Below are positions 1-12,526 of a DNA stretch of 64,000 nucleotides, in pieces. Source of the DNA: Neoscytalidium dimidiatum (taxonomy: Eukaryota > Ascomycota > Dothideomycetes > Botryosphaeriales > Botryosphaeriaceae); NCBI GenBank assembly GCA_037367355.1, contig CM074705.1, forward strand, positions 1,860,001 to 1,924,000, given 5' to 3'. Position 1 is the stretch's first letter. The number at the start of each line of letters is the position of its first letter. Both the position numbers and the translations under genes were made by a program. The notes under the pieces are model-generated. The model ran no database searches. It was not told the DNA's origin and saw only the letters and a list, made by a program, of their open reading frames with translations.

Positions 1-1541
1 TGCGAGCCCCAGCGCGCCAATTTCATTCGGATGGACCACGCTCAGCATCCTCAGGCAGTCGACATCGTGAGGAGTTTCGTCCGGATATCCTCGTCTATGC
101 CACTCAAGCTGGACGGATTCCCCAGGTCCAGGAAGGTCGGGTACGGCTTGGTTGTTGATGCAGAGAAGGGTCTCGTGCTCGTTTCTCGTGCAATCGTACC
201 GTATGACCTCTGCGACATACAGATTACCATTGCCGATTCTATAGTAGTGGAGGGCAAGCCGGTTTTCCTCCATCCTCTCCAAAACTACGCCATCGTCAGA
301 TACGATCCCTCCCTTGTCCAAGCCCCAGTTAAGACTGCCAAGCTTTCAGATAAGTTCATCAAGCAAGGCGAGGACACCATCTTTTTCGGTTTCAACCAGA
401 ACCTACGCCCTGTTGTGGCCAAGACTGTCGTCACAGACATCACTACGGTTGCCATCCCTGCCAGCGCCGCTACGCCGCGTTATCGCGCGATTAACTTGGA
501 TGCTGTTACCGTTGATACAAACCTCGCTGGTCAGTGTGGCAGCGGTGTGCTAATCGCAGAAGACGGTACTGTCCAGGCCATCTGGTTGACGTATCTTGGT
601 GAGCGTTCGTCCCATAGTGGCAAGGATATGGAGTACCATCTCGGACTATCTACGCCAATGGTTGAGCCTGTGCTCCGTCAGCTTCGGAACGGCGTTCAAC
701 CCAAGCTGCGCATTTTGAACGTGGAGATGCACACGGTCCAGATGGACAAAGCCCGTATTATGGGAGTGTCTGAAGGTACGTCGTCATCCTCTCCCTCTCT
801 AGTGGTACCGAAATATGCTAACGACTATCAGAGTGGATCCAGCGTGTTGAACACGAGGATCCCGAGCGGCATCAGCTCTTCATGGTGCGCAAGGTTGATT
901 CCGGTCACGAGGGTGGCCTGCTCGAGGGCGACGTCATCCTTTCGTTCAACGGCAAGTTGATCACCCGCGTGTCTGACCTCGACATTATGTACGACAATGA
1001 ATTCCTAGCTGCCGTCATCATCCGCAAGCAAAAGGAAATCAGTATCAAGGTTCCCACAGTTCCGACCGAAGACCTCGAAACTGATCGAGCAGTGCTCTTC
1101 TGCGGTGCTATCTTGCACCGTCCGCATCACGCTGTGCGTCAGCAGATCAGTAAAGTGCATTCGGACATTTACGTCTCCGGCCGCATGCGCGGGTCACCTG
1201 CATGTGCGTACGGGCTTGCACCAACCAACTTTCTTACTCATGTCAATGGCGTGCCGACACCCGACTTGTCTTCGTTCCTGCGTGAAGTCAAGAAGATCCC
1301 GGATAACACTTACTTCCGCCTGAAGGTCATGACGTTCGATAACGTTCCGTGGGTTGCTACGATGAAGAAAAACGAGCATTACTTCCCAACCATTGAGTTC
1401 GTGAAGGATGAAAATGAGGAGCTGCGCTGGAAGCGCATCGTGCACGAATGTGACGAAGGTGGTGCGAAAGAGATGATGAGCGTTGTAACAGACACTGCTG
1501 CTGCGGAGGAAGGAACGGATATCCCCGAGAGGCTCAAATAG
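1..1541 (+). CDS. NMA111: Pro-apoptotic HtrA-like serine protease Nma111, 3' half (5' end outside window)
   Basis: Coding is open from base 1; exons are 1-775 and 832-1541, joined by a 56-nt intron with a GCTAAC branch site. The visible 494 residues are the C-terminal half of a protein of about 1000 residues: the second, degenerate trypsin-like module followed by PDZ-like modules. The segment QCGSGV stands where an active HtrA has GNSGSP, so this module has lost the catalytic serine motif, as is usual in Nma111; the active module would lie upstream of the window. PDZ-like segments are seen around [15 protein letters not shown] and near [12 protein letters not shown]. In yeast the protein is nuclear, promotes apoptosis-like death and cleaves the IAP protein Bir1. 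The stop is the TAG at 1539-1541. The family call is secure; the start cannot be seen. Confidence 0.93.
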
Positions 1542-2490
1542 ATTGCGGGTGTGTAAGCCCCTAGAGCTCTGCAAAGGGAATACGTACGCTCCTGGATACT
1601 TTCTTGGAGGATCCAGCTGAGAAGGCTGATGGTGCCTTGTATCGAAGATTCGCTAGAACGCGGTGGATGGCATTCGTAAAAGCATACCCTGGCGTCATTC
1701 GGGATAGGGAACCGAAGGAGAGTCTCTTGCATTGGACAGGAGGAATAGTAATGGATTCTGCATACAGAGGGGGAAAAAAAAGGCCCCTTCGCTTTTACAT
1801 GACGAAGGTGGCCAGCAATCGTTAACGGTCTCGAACAGACTCTGCGCCTCAGAGTGCAGGTATGTTACACACAACCTAGATAGTGCAGATAAAGACAAAT
1901 GTTTCGATTAACGCCTAGAACAAGCATATTACACCAACATGACGCTGACCCCCTTGGACTTATTGCCCAAGACAAGCCCTTGTTTCCGATTCCAGAAGGG
2001 AGTTTGCTGAAAATCCGCCACGATTACCGAAGTGAGTAATCGAATCTTACTACAGGAGCTAGAGAGACTTTAGTTTCCGATTAGAAAACAGACAGGCTTG
2101 CACAAGCTTTGTAGTTAGGCAGCAATGGAGATAAGGGAGTTGCTTGCTGATAGGCCCGCATCCTACCAGATTTATCGGACTAAATCATTACAGCACTAAG
2201 CGCCTGAGGTCAGATTTTGATAGATGAGAGTGACGCATCTAAGAAAGTGGAACGGTACAAAAATAATAGCAAATATATTGGGTTGTCGAATGATTGATCT
2301 GTCCCAGAGCCGAAAATACTTGATTACCCTTGTCATCAACGTCTCCTCCGGCCAGGCCCCTGTATACGCGCTTACGACGGGTGCGCTACCACCAACGGTC
2401 TCAGTGCCGTATTCGGTGTCAAATGCGGCGATGAACGTGCTAATGCTCGAGACGGTAAAACAGGTAGGGCCGGTGGAGAAGGAGAACGGA

Positions 2491-2504
2491 GGGGGGGGGG
2501 GGGG
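2491..2504. repeat. G14 homopolymer
   Basis: Fourteen consecutive G on the + strand, preceded by a purine-rich GGA-containing stretch. It lies in intergenic DNA and is a likely slippage or sequencing-length uncertainty site. Confidence 0.9.
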
Positions 2505-3770
2505 TCAGGATCATATACCAAGCGGCCAACCCCGAACATTGCAAGACAGCGTTCAATGGGTTTCGAAGCTACGCTTTTAGTGTCAAAAGATGGGAATTCC
2601 TCATGACTCCTTCGCAGCAAATAGAATTTCGCCTCTTATATATATGGGGAGACAGGAGCAGCAGCAATGTTGTATACATGATCACTCTCATGTTAAATCT
2701 GCTTCGATCAAGTCCCCATGCATACTTCGTCTTATGCTGTAGTAATTCAAGGTCCAGAAACTCCGCTTATCGGCGCGGCAGGAAATGCATTTTTCTCCGA
2801 GAGGGACACCATTCATAGAGGCACTGGAACGGCATTGATGGGATTGGAGCAAGCATCCGATACTTCACCTTGCTAGGCGCAAAACGTAGCAGACAGTTGC
2901 ATGTCGGCGGTTGCGATCAGCACACTAAATAAGATCGAAGCAGGGACGTATTAGTAGAGATACAGAATTGAAGGCGCGGAGTAGAGCCCGCCGCAGGGTC
3001 CGACGGCGGATAAAAGAAAAGATACGAGAGCAAAAGGAATTCAAGTGCGGCCAGCTGTCCCAATGACATGGATGGATCCGACGGCACGGCAGCATTGCTT
3101 TTTCTTCGTTCCTTCGATACGTGGGCGCTGAGAGCGATGATGAGGTTGAGGCAGGAGAAGCGACGATCAGCACCGCCATGCTTTGTTTTCTCGAAGCCTG
3201 GCAGGCCGGTCGACGTCTGCAGTGACAGCTCTCCACTGTTGCAACCACTGGATCCTCACTTTGCCATCCGCATCCCTGGCGCCCAGCCAGGCTCCGACCC
3301 CTCCACCCATCCAAGGCCAGGCTTTGGCGAGACGCTTCATGATGCCTGATCGGCAACGGGCAAGTGCTTGCATCCGCGCATCGCAGCTAGCGGCCCAGTG
3401 CTTGGGGCCCAGAGGGACCAGAGACCAGACAAGTTTCACGGCACCGATGATAGCCGCTGCAGCCTCGACGTTATTGGGCCTCTGGCATATGCGCACCTGC
3501 TGGCTCCCTTCGTTCCTCATCGGCGAGGAGAGGCGATCAACCGCAGCTCCAGGCCGAGCTTTTCCCCAGGTCTTCGGCGGCGTCAGATGCTACTCAGGAG
3601 ACTTCAGGACGGCGGGTGAGGTGAGCTCGTTCGACTTTGGGGGGGCGCACTGCAGGTCGGCGCCAAGGAAAGCGGAGAAATGTACTGTGGGAAGTAGCAC
3701 CGAGCAGGCTGGGGAAGCGGCGCGGGCTGACAGCATGCTTTCCTTTTCGGTCGCCGCCCTCCGCCGCCTG

Positions 3771-3772
<2 letters not shown>

Positions 3773-3822
<50 letters not shown>
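3773..3822. repeat. (CT)25 microsatellite
   Basis: A perfect run of 25 CT units in the gene-free stretch, followed about 20 bp later by a poly-A run. It creates serine/leucine and arginine/glutamate repeat peptides in the overlapping open frames, which are therefore artefacts. Confidence 0.97.
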
Positions 3823-3825
<3 letters not shown>

Positions 3826-6471
3826 CAGAAAGACGGAAGGGAAAAAAAAAAAAGTTTATTTTGCATATGCAGGCAGGCTGTGCATGATGCACGTCAGAAA
3901 AAGGCGAGACAAGACAGCGAGCGAGACAGGCATCTCGGGCTGTGCTGGGGCAACCTGGACTCGTGCACCGCAAGAGGCCAGGCGCTGGGCCCGCTGGCAG
4001 CGCCCTCCCAGCCTGTCGTCCCTCGTCGCCTGCGACAGGCGACAGGGGCGTCCGCGCAATCATCTCCTCCATCCGCACCCGTCCGCTGCGCCTGTCGCTG
4101 AGCACACAGTTCGGCCCGGGTGAAGGAAATGGCAAGTGACGCGGTTTTGATTGTGGGGTAACGCCCTCCCAGACGGCGTGTCAGTCAATGCTCTTGCGAC
4201 CCGCTGCCGCTTTCGACATTGCCAGTTGCCAGGGACGCCAATCCCAACAGCTTCTGCCCATTGAATGCTCTAATGCAGATCCCGCGCCGCGTAGAGTACT
4301 GTACACTGTGTGTGTATCGAGCCCGTCAGAGCTAGGCGAGACACATACGCAGCACATGCCTCAGCGCCAGCCTGGGCCAGAGTTCTCCACTCTACTATCC
4401 CACCCCTTCCAGCCGAGCGGGCGCATTGCCGCTTGAACCCGCTCAGAAACACGCAGAAAACGTTGCTGCGGAGCTCCGAGCGAGCGCCGGCTGAGAACGA
4501 AGCTGCACGTGAAGATAACGATACTCCACGGCTCACCCCAACAGAAGCTGACTGCAGAGGGAGTAGAGGCGGGGTATCAGGTGAGGCTTCCTCCACGCTG
4601 ACCTGACCCGACAGTCATTCAGACAACCTCGAAAGCAGCCCTCAATGGCGCACCCATATGATCTTGCCGGGCCGACGCCGTAGGCTTTTTTCCTTCATCA
4701 GACTCGTCCGGACGGCGGCCGCCGATGCTGGAGATGATTGGGAGCAAATTGTGCACGCAACCTGATGTACCCACGACGAGCCGCCAATGACGATGGTTCA
4801 GCCGGGGCAAACCACCTTCCGGCGCGGCAGCACCCCGCCAGGCAGCTCACCGGCGTCGAGGCGGGGGCAAGTTTGCCGGCCGGTTGTTCAGCCTGGGCCG
4901 GGCTGTTCGATAGAGCATCCGACCAAAGAGCATGCAGGAGCGAGAAAGATACGCTCGAGATGTATTAGACGAGCAGTAGTGGGGGATCAGAGAGGAGAGA
5001 GAGCAAGATATGCTGCAGTGCACAGCACCTATGCAATCATGACCGAGGACTAGCCGCACTCTCCTCCTCCTCCCTCCTTCAACCAAAGAGACTACGCCAA
5101 TGCACCATGACCCTTGGTTGCCGCCTCGTCCCGGCACCTCCGTCCCAGCAGTCCTTGCCGCTTGCTGCCGTCCGTCGTCCTATTCGTCGATGGGGCTCGC
5201 CATGGTGGCTGCTCATTGGCCCAGGTATTTTGTGTCGGTGCCCGCAGGCCTTTCCTCCCTCCTTGCAGCTTACGAGGCTCGCGGCTACGGCGTCCGCAGT
5301 CTAGCCGACCGTTGTGGCGGGGACGATAACAAGGGATCAAGCCCTCCTCCCCCCCAAAAAAAATATAAAAAAAAGGAGCGAAAGAGAGGGGTGGGGAGGG
5401 AGGAAGGGTGGAGGCGCCACGACGACCAGGGGGACGGGGGTGGCAGGAACGCCGCTGGACAGCGTTCTAGGTTGTTCGGACTGGTAGCGGGCTGCGCGCA
5501 CTCCTGCCACAGTGCTCCGCACACGCTTGGCCCGGCCAAGGCTCGGCCGTGGGTCGCGGATCCCGGGGATCTGGATACCTATGCGGCGTGGTGGGCAGAT
5601 TGGTTGGCCAAGGGTTGAGCTTCGAGCTGGCTGCTCGCACGTAGGAGCAGTGCGGGGTGTGGTCGAGCTGCAAAGAGCGCACCGGCGTTTCTCTCGTCTA
5701 GGGTTGGATGGCAAGGGTGCCGGGCGGATTGGATGCTCGTTGCCAGGGCTTTTGGCTTCAGCACTAGAGTGGAGGCAAAGGGGATGGGCAAGCAGAGCGG
5801 AGCCTGGGTGCCATGGTGCTGTCGACGGATGCGTGAGGGTGCGTTCGGTGGCCCTGGACGCGTGAGCTGGCGTCCACCACGAGTCAATATAGCGTGACGG
5901 CGTTGGAACGTTTCGAGTCTGGAGTCGCCGCCGTCTTGGTGCTCGTTGGTACGAGCAGGGTTTCAATGACACATTGGACAACAAGACGCGGTGGTGGGCT
6001 GATTAGCTGCTTGTGCACAACCTGGTCAAATGCGGAAATGCGAATTCGTATGCCTAGCAATGTAAGAGAACACAAATGGAGAGGGAACGGTGAAGATGCA
6101 AGATTGCGCGGACAATGGCGCTTGGTATCATAGAAGCAAGGAAAAGATGCAAACCGCAATGCCTCTGTGAAGCCCCAAGCCCATAATAATACAATGCTGG
6201 AACCCAATGCTTCCGCGCTCAAAGACGTGGGGCAATCCAGACGACAAACCGTCGAACGGGCAGCTAAACAAGGAAACGCCGAAAAACGCCTTATTAGAAA
6301 ACCACACTCATAGCTTTTCCGTCCCATGTGCAACGTAAACGTAAATCAACCAGTCCAACTCCGCACCGACCTGCATGCCAGAGACGGGCGGTGGAGGCTC
6401 CCATGATGATGATGAAGAGGAGGAGGAGGAGGAGGAGGAGCCATGTCCAACCAACCCGGCTCGATTCAAGT

Positions 6472-7075
6472 TTAGAAATGCTCAGCAATGCTCTCGAGTA
6501 CTTCCTTGTCGACGCTGCTCCTTCGCCTGCGCTGACGCCTCATTTCCATCTCGGTCTCCATGAGGCGTGCCTGGACCCACATGCGGAAGCGCTCGTCGTG
6601 CTTCACGCCATCGGTGTTGAGCAGCTCGGTTAGCACAGCCTTGACCTGCTTGTTGACATCGTACAGCTGCGTGTCTTCGGGCACAGGCTGGCCGGTGCGG
6701 ACGCCGTGCTGGGTGGCGTGGGGCGAATGCACGACGCCTGGCATGTCGGGGGTCGGCGATGAGCTGGCGGCGCTGGACGGAGCGGCGGTGTGGTGAGGAG
6801 TAGCCGGAGTCCTGGTGGGCGAGTGCGTCGGGCTGTACTGGAACGAATAGTCCGAGGAGAAGGACGAGCGCGGCGAGTACGAGGGCTCGTGGGTGATGGT
6901 CGACGAGGAGGGCGGAATCTGTAACGTCAGACGCTGGCGGAGCGTCTCCTGCTGGGTGGAGAGGAGGAGGTAGCGGTGGTAGGGGTCGTTCTGGCATGGG
7001 TCAGCGATGCAGGTTTGTGATGCACAGGTTTGGGGAGCTTACGCTGCTAGAGCCACGGCGAGCTTGCGGGGCCAT
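6472..7075 (-). CDS. Conserved fungal hypothetical protein, 183 aa
   Basis: Two exons, 7043-7075 (11 codons, MAPQARRGSSS) and 6472-6990, with a 52-nt intron (GTAAGC donor, GCTGAC branch site, CAG acceptor). The splice gives a continuous 183-residue protein. After the basic start comes a helical piece (DPYHRYLLLSTQQETLRQRL, about residues 13-32), then a Ser/Pro/Thr-rich low-complexity middle, then a charged helical C-terminal region of about 75 residues (VNKQVKAVLTELLNTDGVKHDERFRMWVQ cut here into its key features: hydrophobic heptads, a WVQ motif and a basic RRQRRRR cluster near the end). I know this arrangement from small uncharacterised ascomycete proteins but cannot assign a function. No signal peptide or membrane segment is visible. 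The splice structure and the tidy C-terminal domain argue that it is real. Confidence 0.75.
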
Positions 7076-7833
7076 TGCGAGAAGAGGATCCAGGTGGGTG
7101 AATAGCGCAGTCATGGACAGCCTCTTTGGGGCGGCAGTGCAAGTGGCAATGTGTAGCAATGTATGGCTGCTGGCAGAGGCTTGGAGAGCTGGTCCTCGGG
7201 AGGGAGCAGCGGCCAAGGCGGGCTGATATATGCAGCAGTGGCACGGTGGTGCGATAGGAGCAGCTGCCCTGTCTGGGTCCCGATTGAATGAGGAATACGA
7301 GGCCGGGGAAGCGCAGTCGGGGAGCTGGTTCTATGTATATCTGGGGTGACAGGCTGATAGGCGGGTGTGCGGCAGGGGTGCGACGCAGCTTCTGCAGGAC
7401 GCGCGCGACGCAGGCCGGGCTGTCTGGGGCGCTAGCCGGGCGGGGGACGAGCACAATAGCGGTAGCGTGTCGACGCGGGACGAGGCTGCTTGGCGCAGGG
7501 TGCTTGGGTACAGGGTGCTTGGTGCTTGGGGCCGCAAGGCTGGAGCTGCTGCTCGCTAGGATGGCGTATGCTTCTTTGACCGCGCGCATTCGCGAGGGTC
7601 ATGAGCTGTATTTGAGCTGCGCATTGCGCGTTCTCGCACCATGTTTTTTTTTCCGGGGCCCCGTGATTGCGGCGCCAGAGATACATTAATGCTATGACGT
7701 GCCGCACGTAGGGATGAAGTAACAGCCGCGCTCGGGCACCCGGCAAATCAGAGGCCCGTTCCGCTGTGCGTGAAACTGCCAGGCCTGCCAGTGTCAGTGC
7801 CATTGCCACCTTGACCACGACCCTGGGGGAAAA

Positions 7834-7875
<42 letters not shown>

Positions 7876-9726
7876 GGACGCACACTCTCCGGGCGCCCAT
7901 TCGTAGGCACGCCCCTCCATTCCATTCCATTCCAATGCCAGCCAACAATGCAGGTGATGACTTCACGATCCGCACTCGGGTTGAACGCAGTCTGCAAATG
8001 CCTGCCGGGCCGAACTTCGAGGCCAGTGAAAGCGAAGCGCAGCCCTGGAGGCTAAGAATTACGGGCCCGCCCAAAATACTGATCGTCGGCCTCCTGGTCC
8101 CGCTCTTCATCTTGACCTCGACTGAGCGTCCACTGCCGCAGCGAAACGGCATGCCCGCCCTTTTCGAGCGTTTCAGACACCAGCACCCTCTCCAATCTGC
8201 CTCCGCCTTGCCGTCCAGCGTCGGGCTGGATGGTATTGCAAGACTATGTCCATCGTATCAACGTCGCTTTCGCCCATCTGACAGGAAACGAGTACCACAG
8301 AAGCAAGTGAGCCAGATCATGGGCGGTCGAGAAGCGATGCGCGGTCAGGATAGTCTTGTTGAACATGCTGAATCGGGCGATTTCGAGGATGGGCCGCCTC
8401 TCACAAGGCCCGAAAGCGGCGCGCTGGTAGGCCGATCATGCTGCTTTCAGCCTGGCGATGCGGGTACCACCACCTTGGTTACTTGTCGAAACTTGTCCCC
8501 GTGCCTGTCAATCACGCTTCGAGAACAAATCCGTGGCTGGTGCGCATGTTGCGCATTGCGTGCTGCCGCCGTGTTTCCCCCCGAAACCTGCAGCACCCTG
8601 AAAGACGCGCGCTGCCACCGTTCCTGTCCTATTCTCGTCCGATCGCCAACGACATGCTTCCAACCCCCCGAAGTTTCACCCTCTAACGTCTTTCCCCAAG
8701 ACTGCCATGTGGCTATCTTGGACAGCCGGGCTGACACCTTTCCAATCCGCAATCGTTGTCGCTGCTGCCGCCTAGATCGTCGTGCACTGTTATGACGTCG
8801 GTGGGGCGCGGCTGGAGTACGAGGTACTCCGCGAGTATGAGTAGGCTTGGGCGGACGTGGTGAGCGCGCAGAGATTTATGACGAAAATCCGCAGGACCCT
8901 GTCCATCGTGCAGAGCCGCTTTTACTGATGGTCTACGTGCGAAGCCTCGAGAATCGCCGTACGTGCAGTCGAATCGCATCATGCCCTGCGCCGTTGTGAG
9001 AAGCTCCACGCAGATGCTGCTACGTCTGGAAGGTGCACAGCCAATCTTGCTGCGTCGGATCCCCTACCCTTCCATGATCGACGACATGATCTCATGTGGC
9101 GTCGCCATCAGAACCTCAACACCAGCTCATCGAGCGATCTGGTATCGCCTAAACCGCCCTCTGCAAATTGCCCGACGACAGCTGGCCCAAGCTTGCGTCG
9201 GCCAAGAGCATACTTTTCTCCCGGTAGAACGATGCTATGAGTGTGCATCGGCGATGCCTTCAGCCTGGTCTTGCTGCTGGCTTGCCGTCTAGTGTCATCA
9301 AAGCCGGCTGTGTGGCGCCGAGAGCATGCCGAATGTCCCGCATGATGGCCTATGGGGACCGTACCGTTTCTTGGATGACGTGTGTCGCACGAGCCTCAGT
9401 GTGCTTGCTAGACCTGACATATGAAGTACCAATGACAAAACGAAAGATTCACAGAACAGGGTCGTCCCAAAACTTCGTCACTACCTACCCACACTTTGCC
9501 ATGGGAAAATTGAATTCGCATCACGTATGAGGCAAAATACCATGGAAGATCTCCTGCTTTTTTTTTTTTTTTTTTAGTTTCGTACGCCACTTCCAATAGC
9601 CATTCAGAGCCGATGGAGAGATGTGGCGTCCGCAATAGCCGGCTGGGATGCCTCTTGACGCATTGCGAACAGAGCAATCCGTCTGAGTTCTAGGAGTAAG
9701 CTGCGGTCGATGCCTGAGAAGTAGCA
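7076..9726. other. Intergenic stretch, no supported gene
   Basis: About 2.65 kb upstream of the small hypothetical gene and downstream of the SET gene. It holds a poly-A/(AG)n tract at 7830-7873 and a T18 run near 9558-9575. A 286-codon open frame at 7935-8795 (+) is the longest unexplained frame but has no recognisable domain and random-looking composition, so I do not call it a gene. Confidence 0.55.
7842..7873. repeat. (AG)n microsatellite
   Basis: About 16 AG units directly after a poly-A run, in intergenic DNA. Confidence 0.95.
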
Positions 9727-10350
9727 TCACTCGCAGTTCTCCGATTCCCCATTCTGCTCTTTCCTTCGCTCACTCCAAAATCCCTTGCCATAGCTTACGA
9801 GAATTTCGTCACCCTTAGATATGCCTTTCGCTCTTTTCCCACTCTTCCCGACGCTCAGCACGAACACGCCCATGCGCCTCTCTAACCGGTTTTTTCCCGT
9901 ATCTACCCATACTTCGCGAAATTCGGCATTTGGGCAAGGTGGACCCACGCCGCGATAGTCATTAATGAAGCGAGCCTCATTGCCGATGCGCGTTGCGTCA
10001 ACGCCGATGCCCAGCTCACGGTCCAGGGATAAATCGTAGTCGGACGTGGGATCGGCGTCTGCGCGGGTATGGAAGAGGCCCAAGTACAAGACGATTAGCG
10101 TGTCGGGAGCGAGATTCTGAGCGGCGAATAGCCCGTGCTGGCCGTTGGCGGGGTGCGTAGGGCTGCTAATTTTAGTGATGCGGACCAAGAGCGATGGTGC
10201 CAGCGGTGGTTTGACAACTGTCGGAAGCGCAGGAGCTGTATGAAGCTGTCTGATCACTTCTGCTGTACAAGATTTGGAGTATACAGGAGCAACAATATAG
10301 GCAATTTCCTTTGGCCAGCCTTTCGGGACACTGACTTTGTGCGGGGCCAT
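9727..10350 (-). CDS. Small SET-domain protein, 207 aa
   Basis: A single uninterrupted frame of 207 residues starting MAPHKVSVP. The SET fold is recognisable by its ordered blocks: GLFAAQNLAPDTLIVLYLG (first strands, about residues 74-92), the ARFINDYRG block near residue 126 that corresponds to the RFINH region binding the cofactor, and DEILVSYGKGFW near the end, corresponding to the EELxxDYG block. SET proteins transfer methyl groups from S-adenosylmethionine to lysine. The RFINHSC signature is altered here to RFINDYR and there is no post-SET cysteine cluster, so histone specificity is not indicated; cytosolic substrates such as ribosomal or elongation-factor lysines are equally possible. 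The start is the first Met of the frame. No close neighbour suggests a pathway. Confidence 0.82.
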   Translation of the reverse strand: MAPHKVSVPKGWPKEIAYIVAPVYSKSCTAEVIRQLHTAPALPTVVKPPLAPSLLVRITKISSPTHPANGQHGLFAAQNLAPDTLIVLYLGLFHTRADADPTSDYDLSLDRELGIGVDATRIGNEARFINDYRGVGPPCPNAEFREVWVDTGKNRLERRMGVFVLSVGKSGKRAKGISKGDEILVSYGKGFWSERRKEQNGESENCE

Positions 10351-10774
10351 TTCGGTCAGTAGACGTTGGATTATGTGTGTGAAACGCGCGTGTGAAAAGG
10401 GCGCTTGTAGTCTGTGAGGTGCAGATGCAAGCAGGGTTCAAAAAGCAGTTGGATCGAATGGCCGAGATCCAGAAGCCGCAATGCGGGCTAGCTATGAGGT
10501 AGGAAAAGGAAAAGTCCAGCGACAAGAACTAGGAACGGCCTCTAAGGTCTAAATGATGTCGGCGTGTTCCCCTGAGCGTCGGAAAGGCGTTGGCGAGCAG
10601 AAACAGGCGGCAAGGCAGAGGGGATGCTCGAGCTTCTAGATGAAGCAGAGACGAGTCAATCACGAGATATCATGATGGTGGGCCGAAGCTAGGGGCCCTC
10701 GAAGAAAAGCGAGTCTCCTATCCGCGGCTCCTGTGTCGATCTCGTGGGCCGTGAGAACTGTCTCCTCGAAATTT

Positions 10775-10828
10775 CGGGGCGATTCTGCGCGTCGGCCTGG
10801 CCGGGGCGATTCTGCGCGTCGGCCTGGC
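10775..10828. repeat. 27-bp tandem duplication, two copies
   Basis: The unit beginning CGGGGCGATTCTGCGCGTCG occurs twice head to tail with a period of exactly 27 bp, without mismatch that I can see. It lies in intergenic DNA about 0.4 kb upstream of the SET gene start. Confidence 0.93.
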
Positions 10829-12519
10829 CAGGCCGAGCGCAGGCTTCGTTCGCTGTAAATTTAGATGCAGGGCGGACGACGCTGGAGCTCTATTCCTGGA
10901 TTGACGGCAGGCGAGGGCGGCACAAGTGAGTGGTGACTCCTGTAGAAGGAGGGCGGTACCCACGACAGCACCAATATTGCGCCCGTCGGGGCTCTCCGAA
11001 ATAGTACTATTCGCACGCGTGGCAAGGTATAAGCTGCTAATGCTGGCAAAAGACGGCTAGGTGGCTTTGGGGGCGTGCGGCGTAGAGGGTAGTGCGATGC
11101 GGAGAACAGAGGGCGTCGTGGCATACACGCGCCGACGAGTTTTCATTTCCGGAGGCACGCTCGGCACTGCGCTCGCTCGCCGGCCGCTTTCCCTCGGCGT
11201 TTGCCAGTCCATGAATGGATCTAGCTGCCCGTTCTAGCCATCACTACATCCCTTAGGACATTAACGAAAGGGTCACTGTGTTCTCTTGCCGTGATCACTT
11301 TGAATATTGTCCTCGTGCGCTCCCGGAAGACAATATTTGCCTGGATAAGAAAGCCCAGCAGGGGTCATGCGCGCCGTTGCAATGCTCCACCACCGACTCT
11401 GCAAGGCCTCATTCACTGGCATTTGCCCGGGGCCGGCAGAACTAGCAGCATCTGTGGGGTCAGAAGCACATATAAACCGCCCTTTACTAAAGCCCTTCTG
11501 CAAGCAAGAAGTAGCAGCAATGGCAAAAGAGGATGCCGTCGTTCCAGCTCGGTGGCCGAGCACCCATCGAAGCGCCCAGACCAGTCTCTTCACAGGCTGA
11601 ACAGGCCGCCGGCGATGCGTACCGACAAGCCGTCCGTCCCTCTTGCATCGCAGCGAGGCACCCAATAGACGGGCTGTATGCTGAGGATTCCGCGCTGCAT
11701 GTCAGCTGCAGGAACCCGCCTGGTGAGCAGAAGCAGCTTCGTTTGGCCGACAGTCGACTATTTTTAATCAGCAGCGAGCACGCGGGTGTCGACGGTGGCA
11801 GGGTGGCAGCAGCGGGTATGAGTCTGTGCTTTATTGACGCGTGAGATCAGCACGAGCCGTTTCTAGACGCCCTATGGAAGCCGTACACTGGTCTCGCGGC
11901 GGCACAGGCACGCGTGTCTGCCACGCAGATCGAGTCGCGAACAACGGGGAACATGTCGATACTAGAGCTGGCCAGACGCAGGGCCTCGATGCTTGATGCT
12001 GCCTGCCGTGAGCTGCAAGCACTGCCGTTAACAGCGCTCCGGTAGTTGCGCCACCCAACACGAGCAAAATCCGGGGTATGCACAGTCATCACGAGAAGGG
12101 ACGCTGTTTTTCGTCGTGGAGCGAGGTGTTCGGGCTGCGCTAGAATCGGATGGCCTGAGCGGCGGGTGAGGGGGAGGAGCGGCGCGGCGCAGAGCAGCGC
12201 CGATTGCGGTCAAGCGCCAGGGGAACAGGGCCACGCATCCCGGCCGCGTCCCCAGCGTCAACCCGGCACACCATGCCCTGTTGCTCCTCGCCCTCTTCGC
12301 GCAATTTCGCTTCTCTCAGCCCGGCCAACCCTCTGAGCAATCCTGCCCAGGCCGCCCTTCTTCACCATGTCTCTCAGAGCGCCCCTTTACCCCATCCGGC
12401 GACACCGCTCGCCATCCGTGCAACCGAGCGCTCACGGCTGACGCCCCAAGATTGGCGCTGTGCACAACGGCCAGCCCAGATCGTGTCCGTGGTCGCTTCG
12501 ACTCGCAGCTCATCATAGC

Positions 12520-12526
12520 TATAAAG
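12520..12526 (+). promoter_or_regulatory. TATA box of the wall-protein gene
   Basis: TATAAAG lies 157 bp upstream of the ATG at 12,683, followed by a pyrimidine- and CAA-rich leader, the usual layout of strongly expressed ascomycete genes. Confidence 0.5.

Larger units (their letters stand above)
1542..6471. other. Long GC-rich intergenic stretch, no supported gene
   Basis: Almost 5 kb between NMA111 and the next supported gene. Several open frames of 100-230 codons occur on both strands, but they overlap each other, have arbitrary arginine/proline/serine-rich composition, run through simple repeats and match no family I know. The stretch holds a G14 run at 2491-2504, a long CT tract at 3773-3822, an A/T-richer part at about 1840-2350 and a short GAG/GAT-rich tract near 6405-6440. 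I see nothing else that can be supported. Confidence 0.6.

Noticed and set aside
3183..4135. Long frames on both strands through the CT tract
   Set aside because: They owe their length to the (CT)25 repeat, which has no stop in any frame, and to GC-rich flanks; no family resemblance.
7935..8795. 286-codon open frame on the + strand
   Set aside because: No domain, signal peptide or membrane pattern; cysteine/arginine/proline-rich random composition; overlapped by other long frames in GC-rich DNA. Mentioned as a candidate only in the gene-poor region finding.
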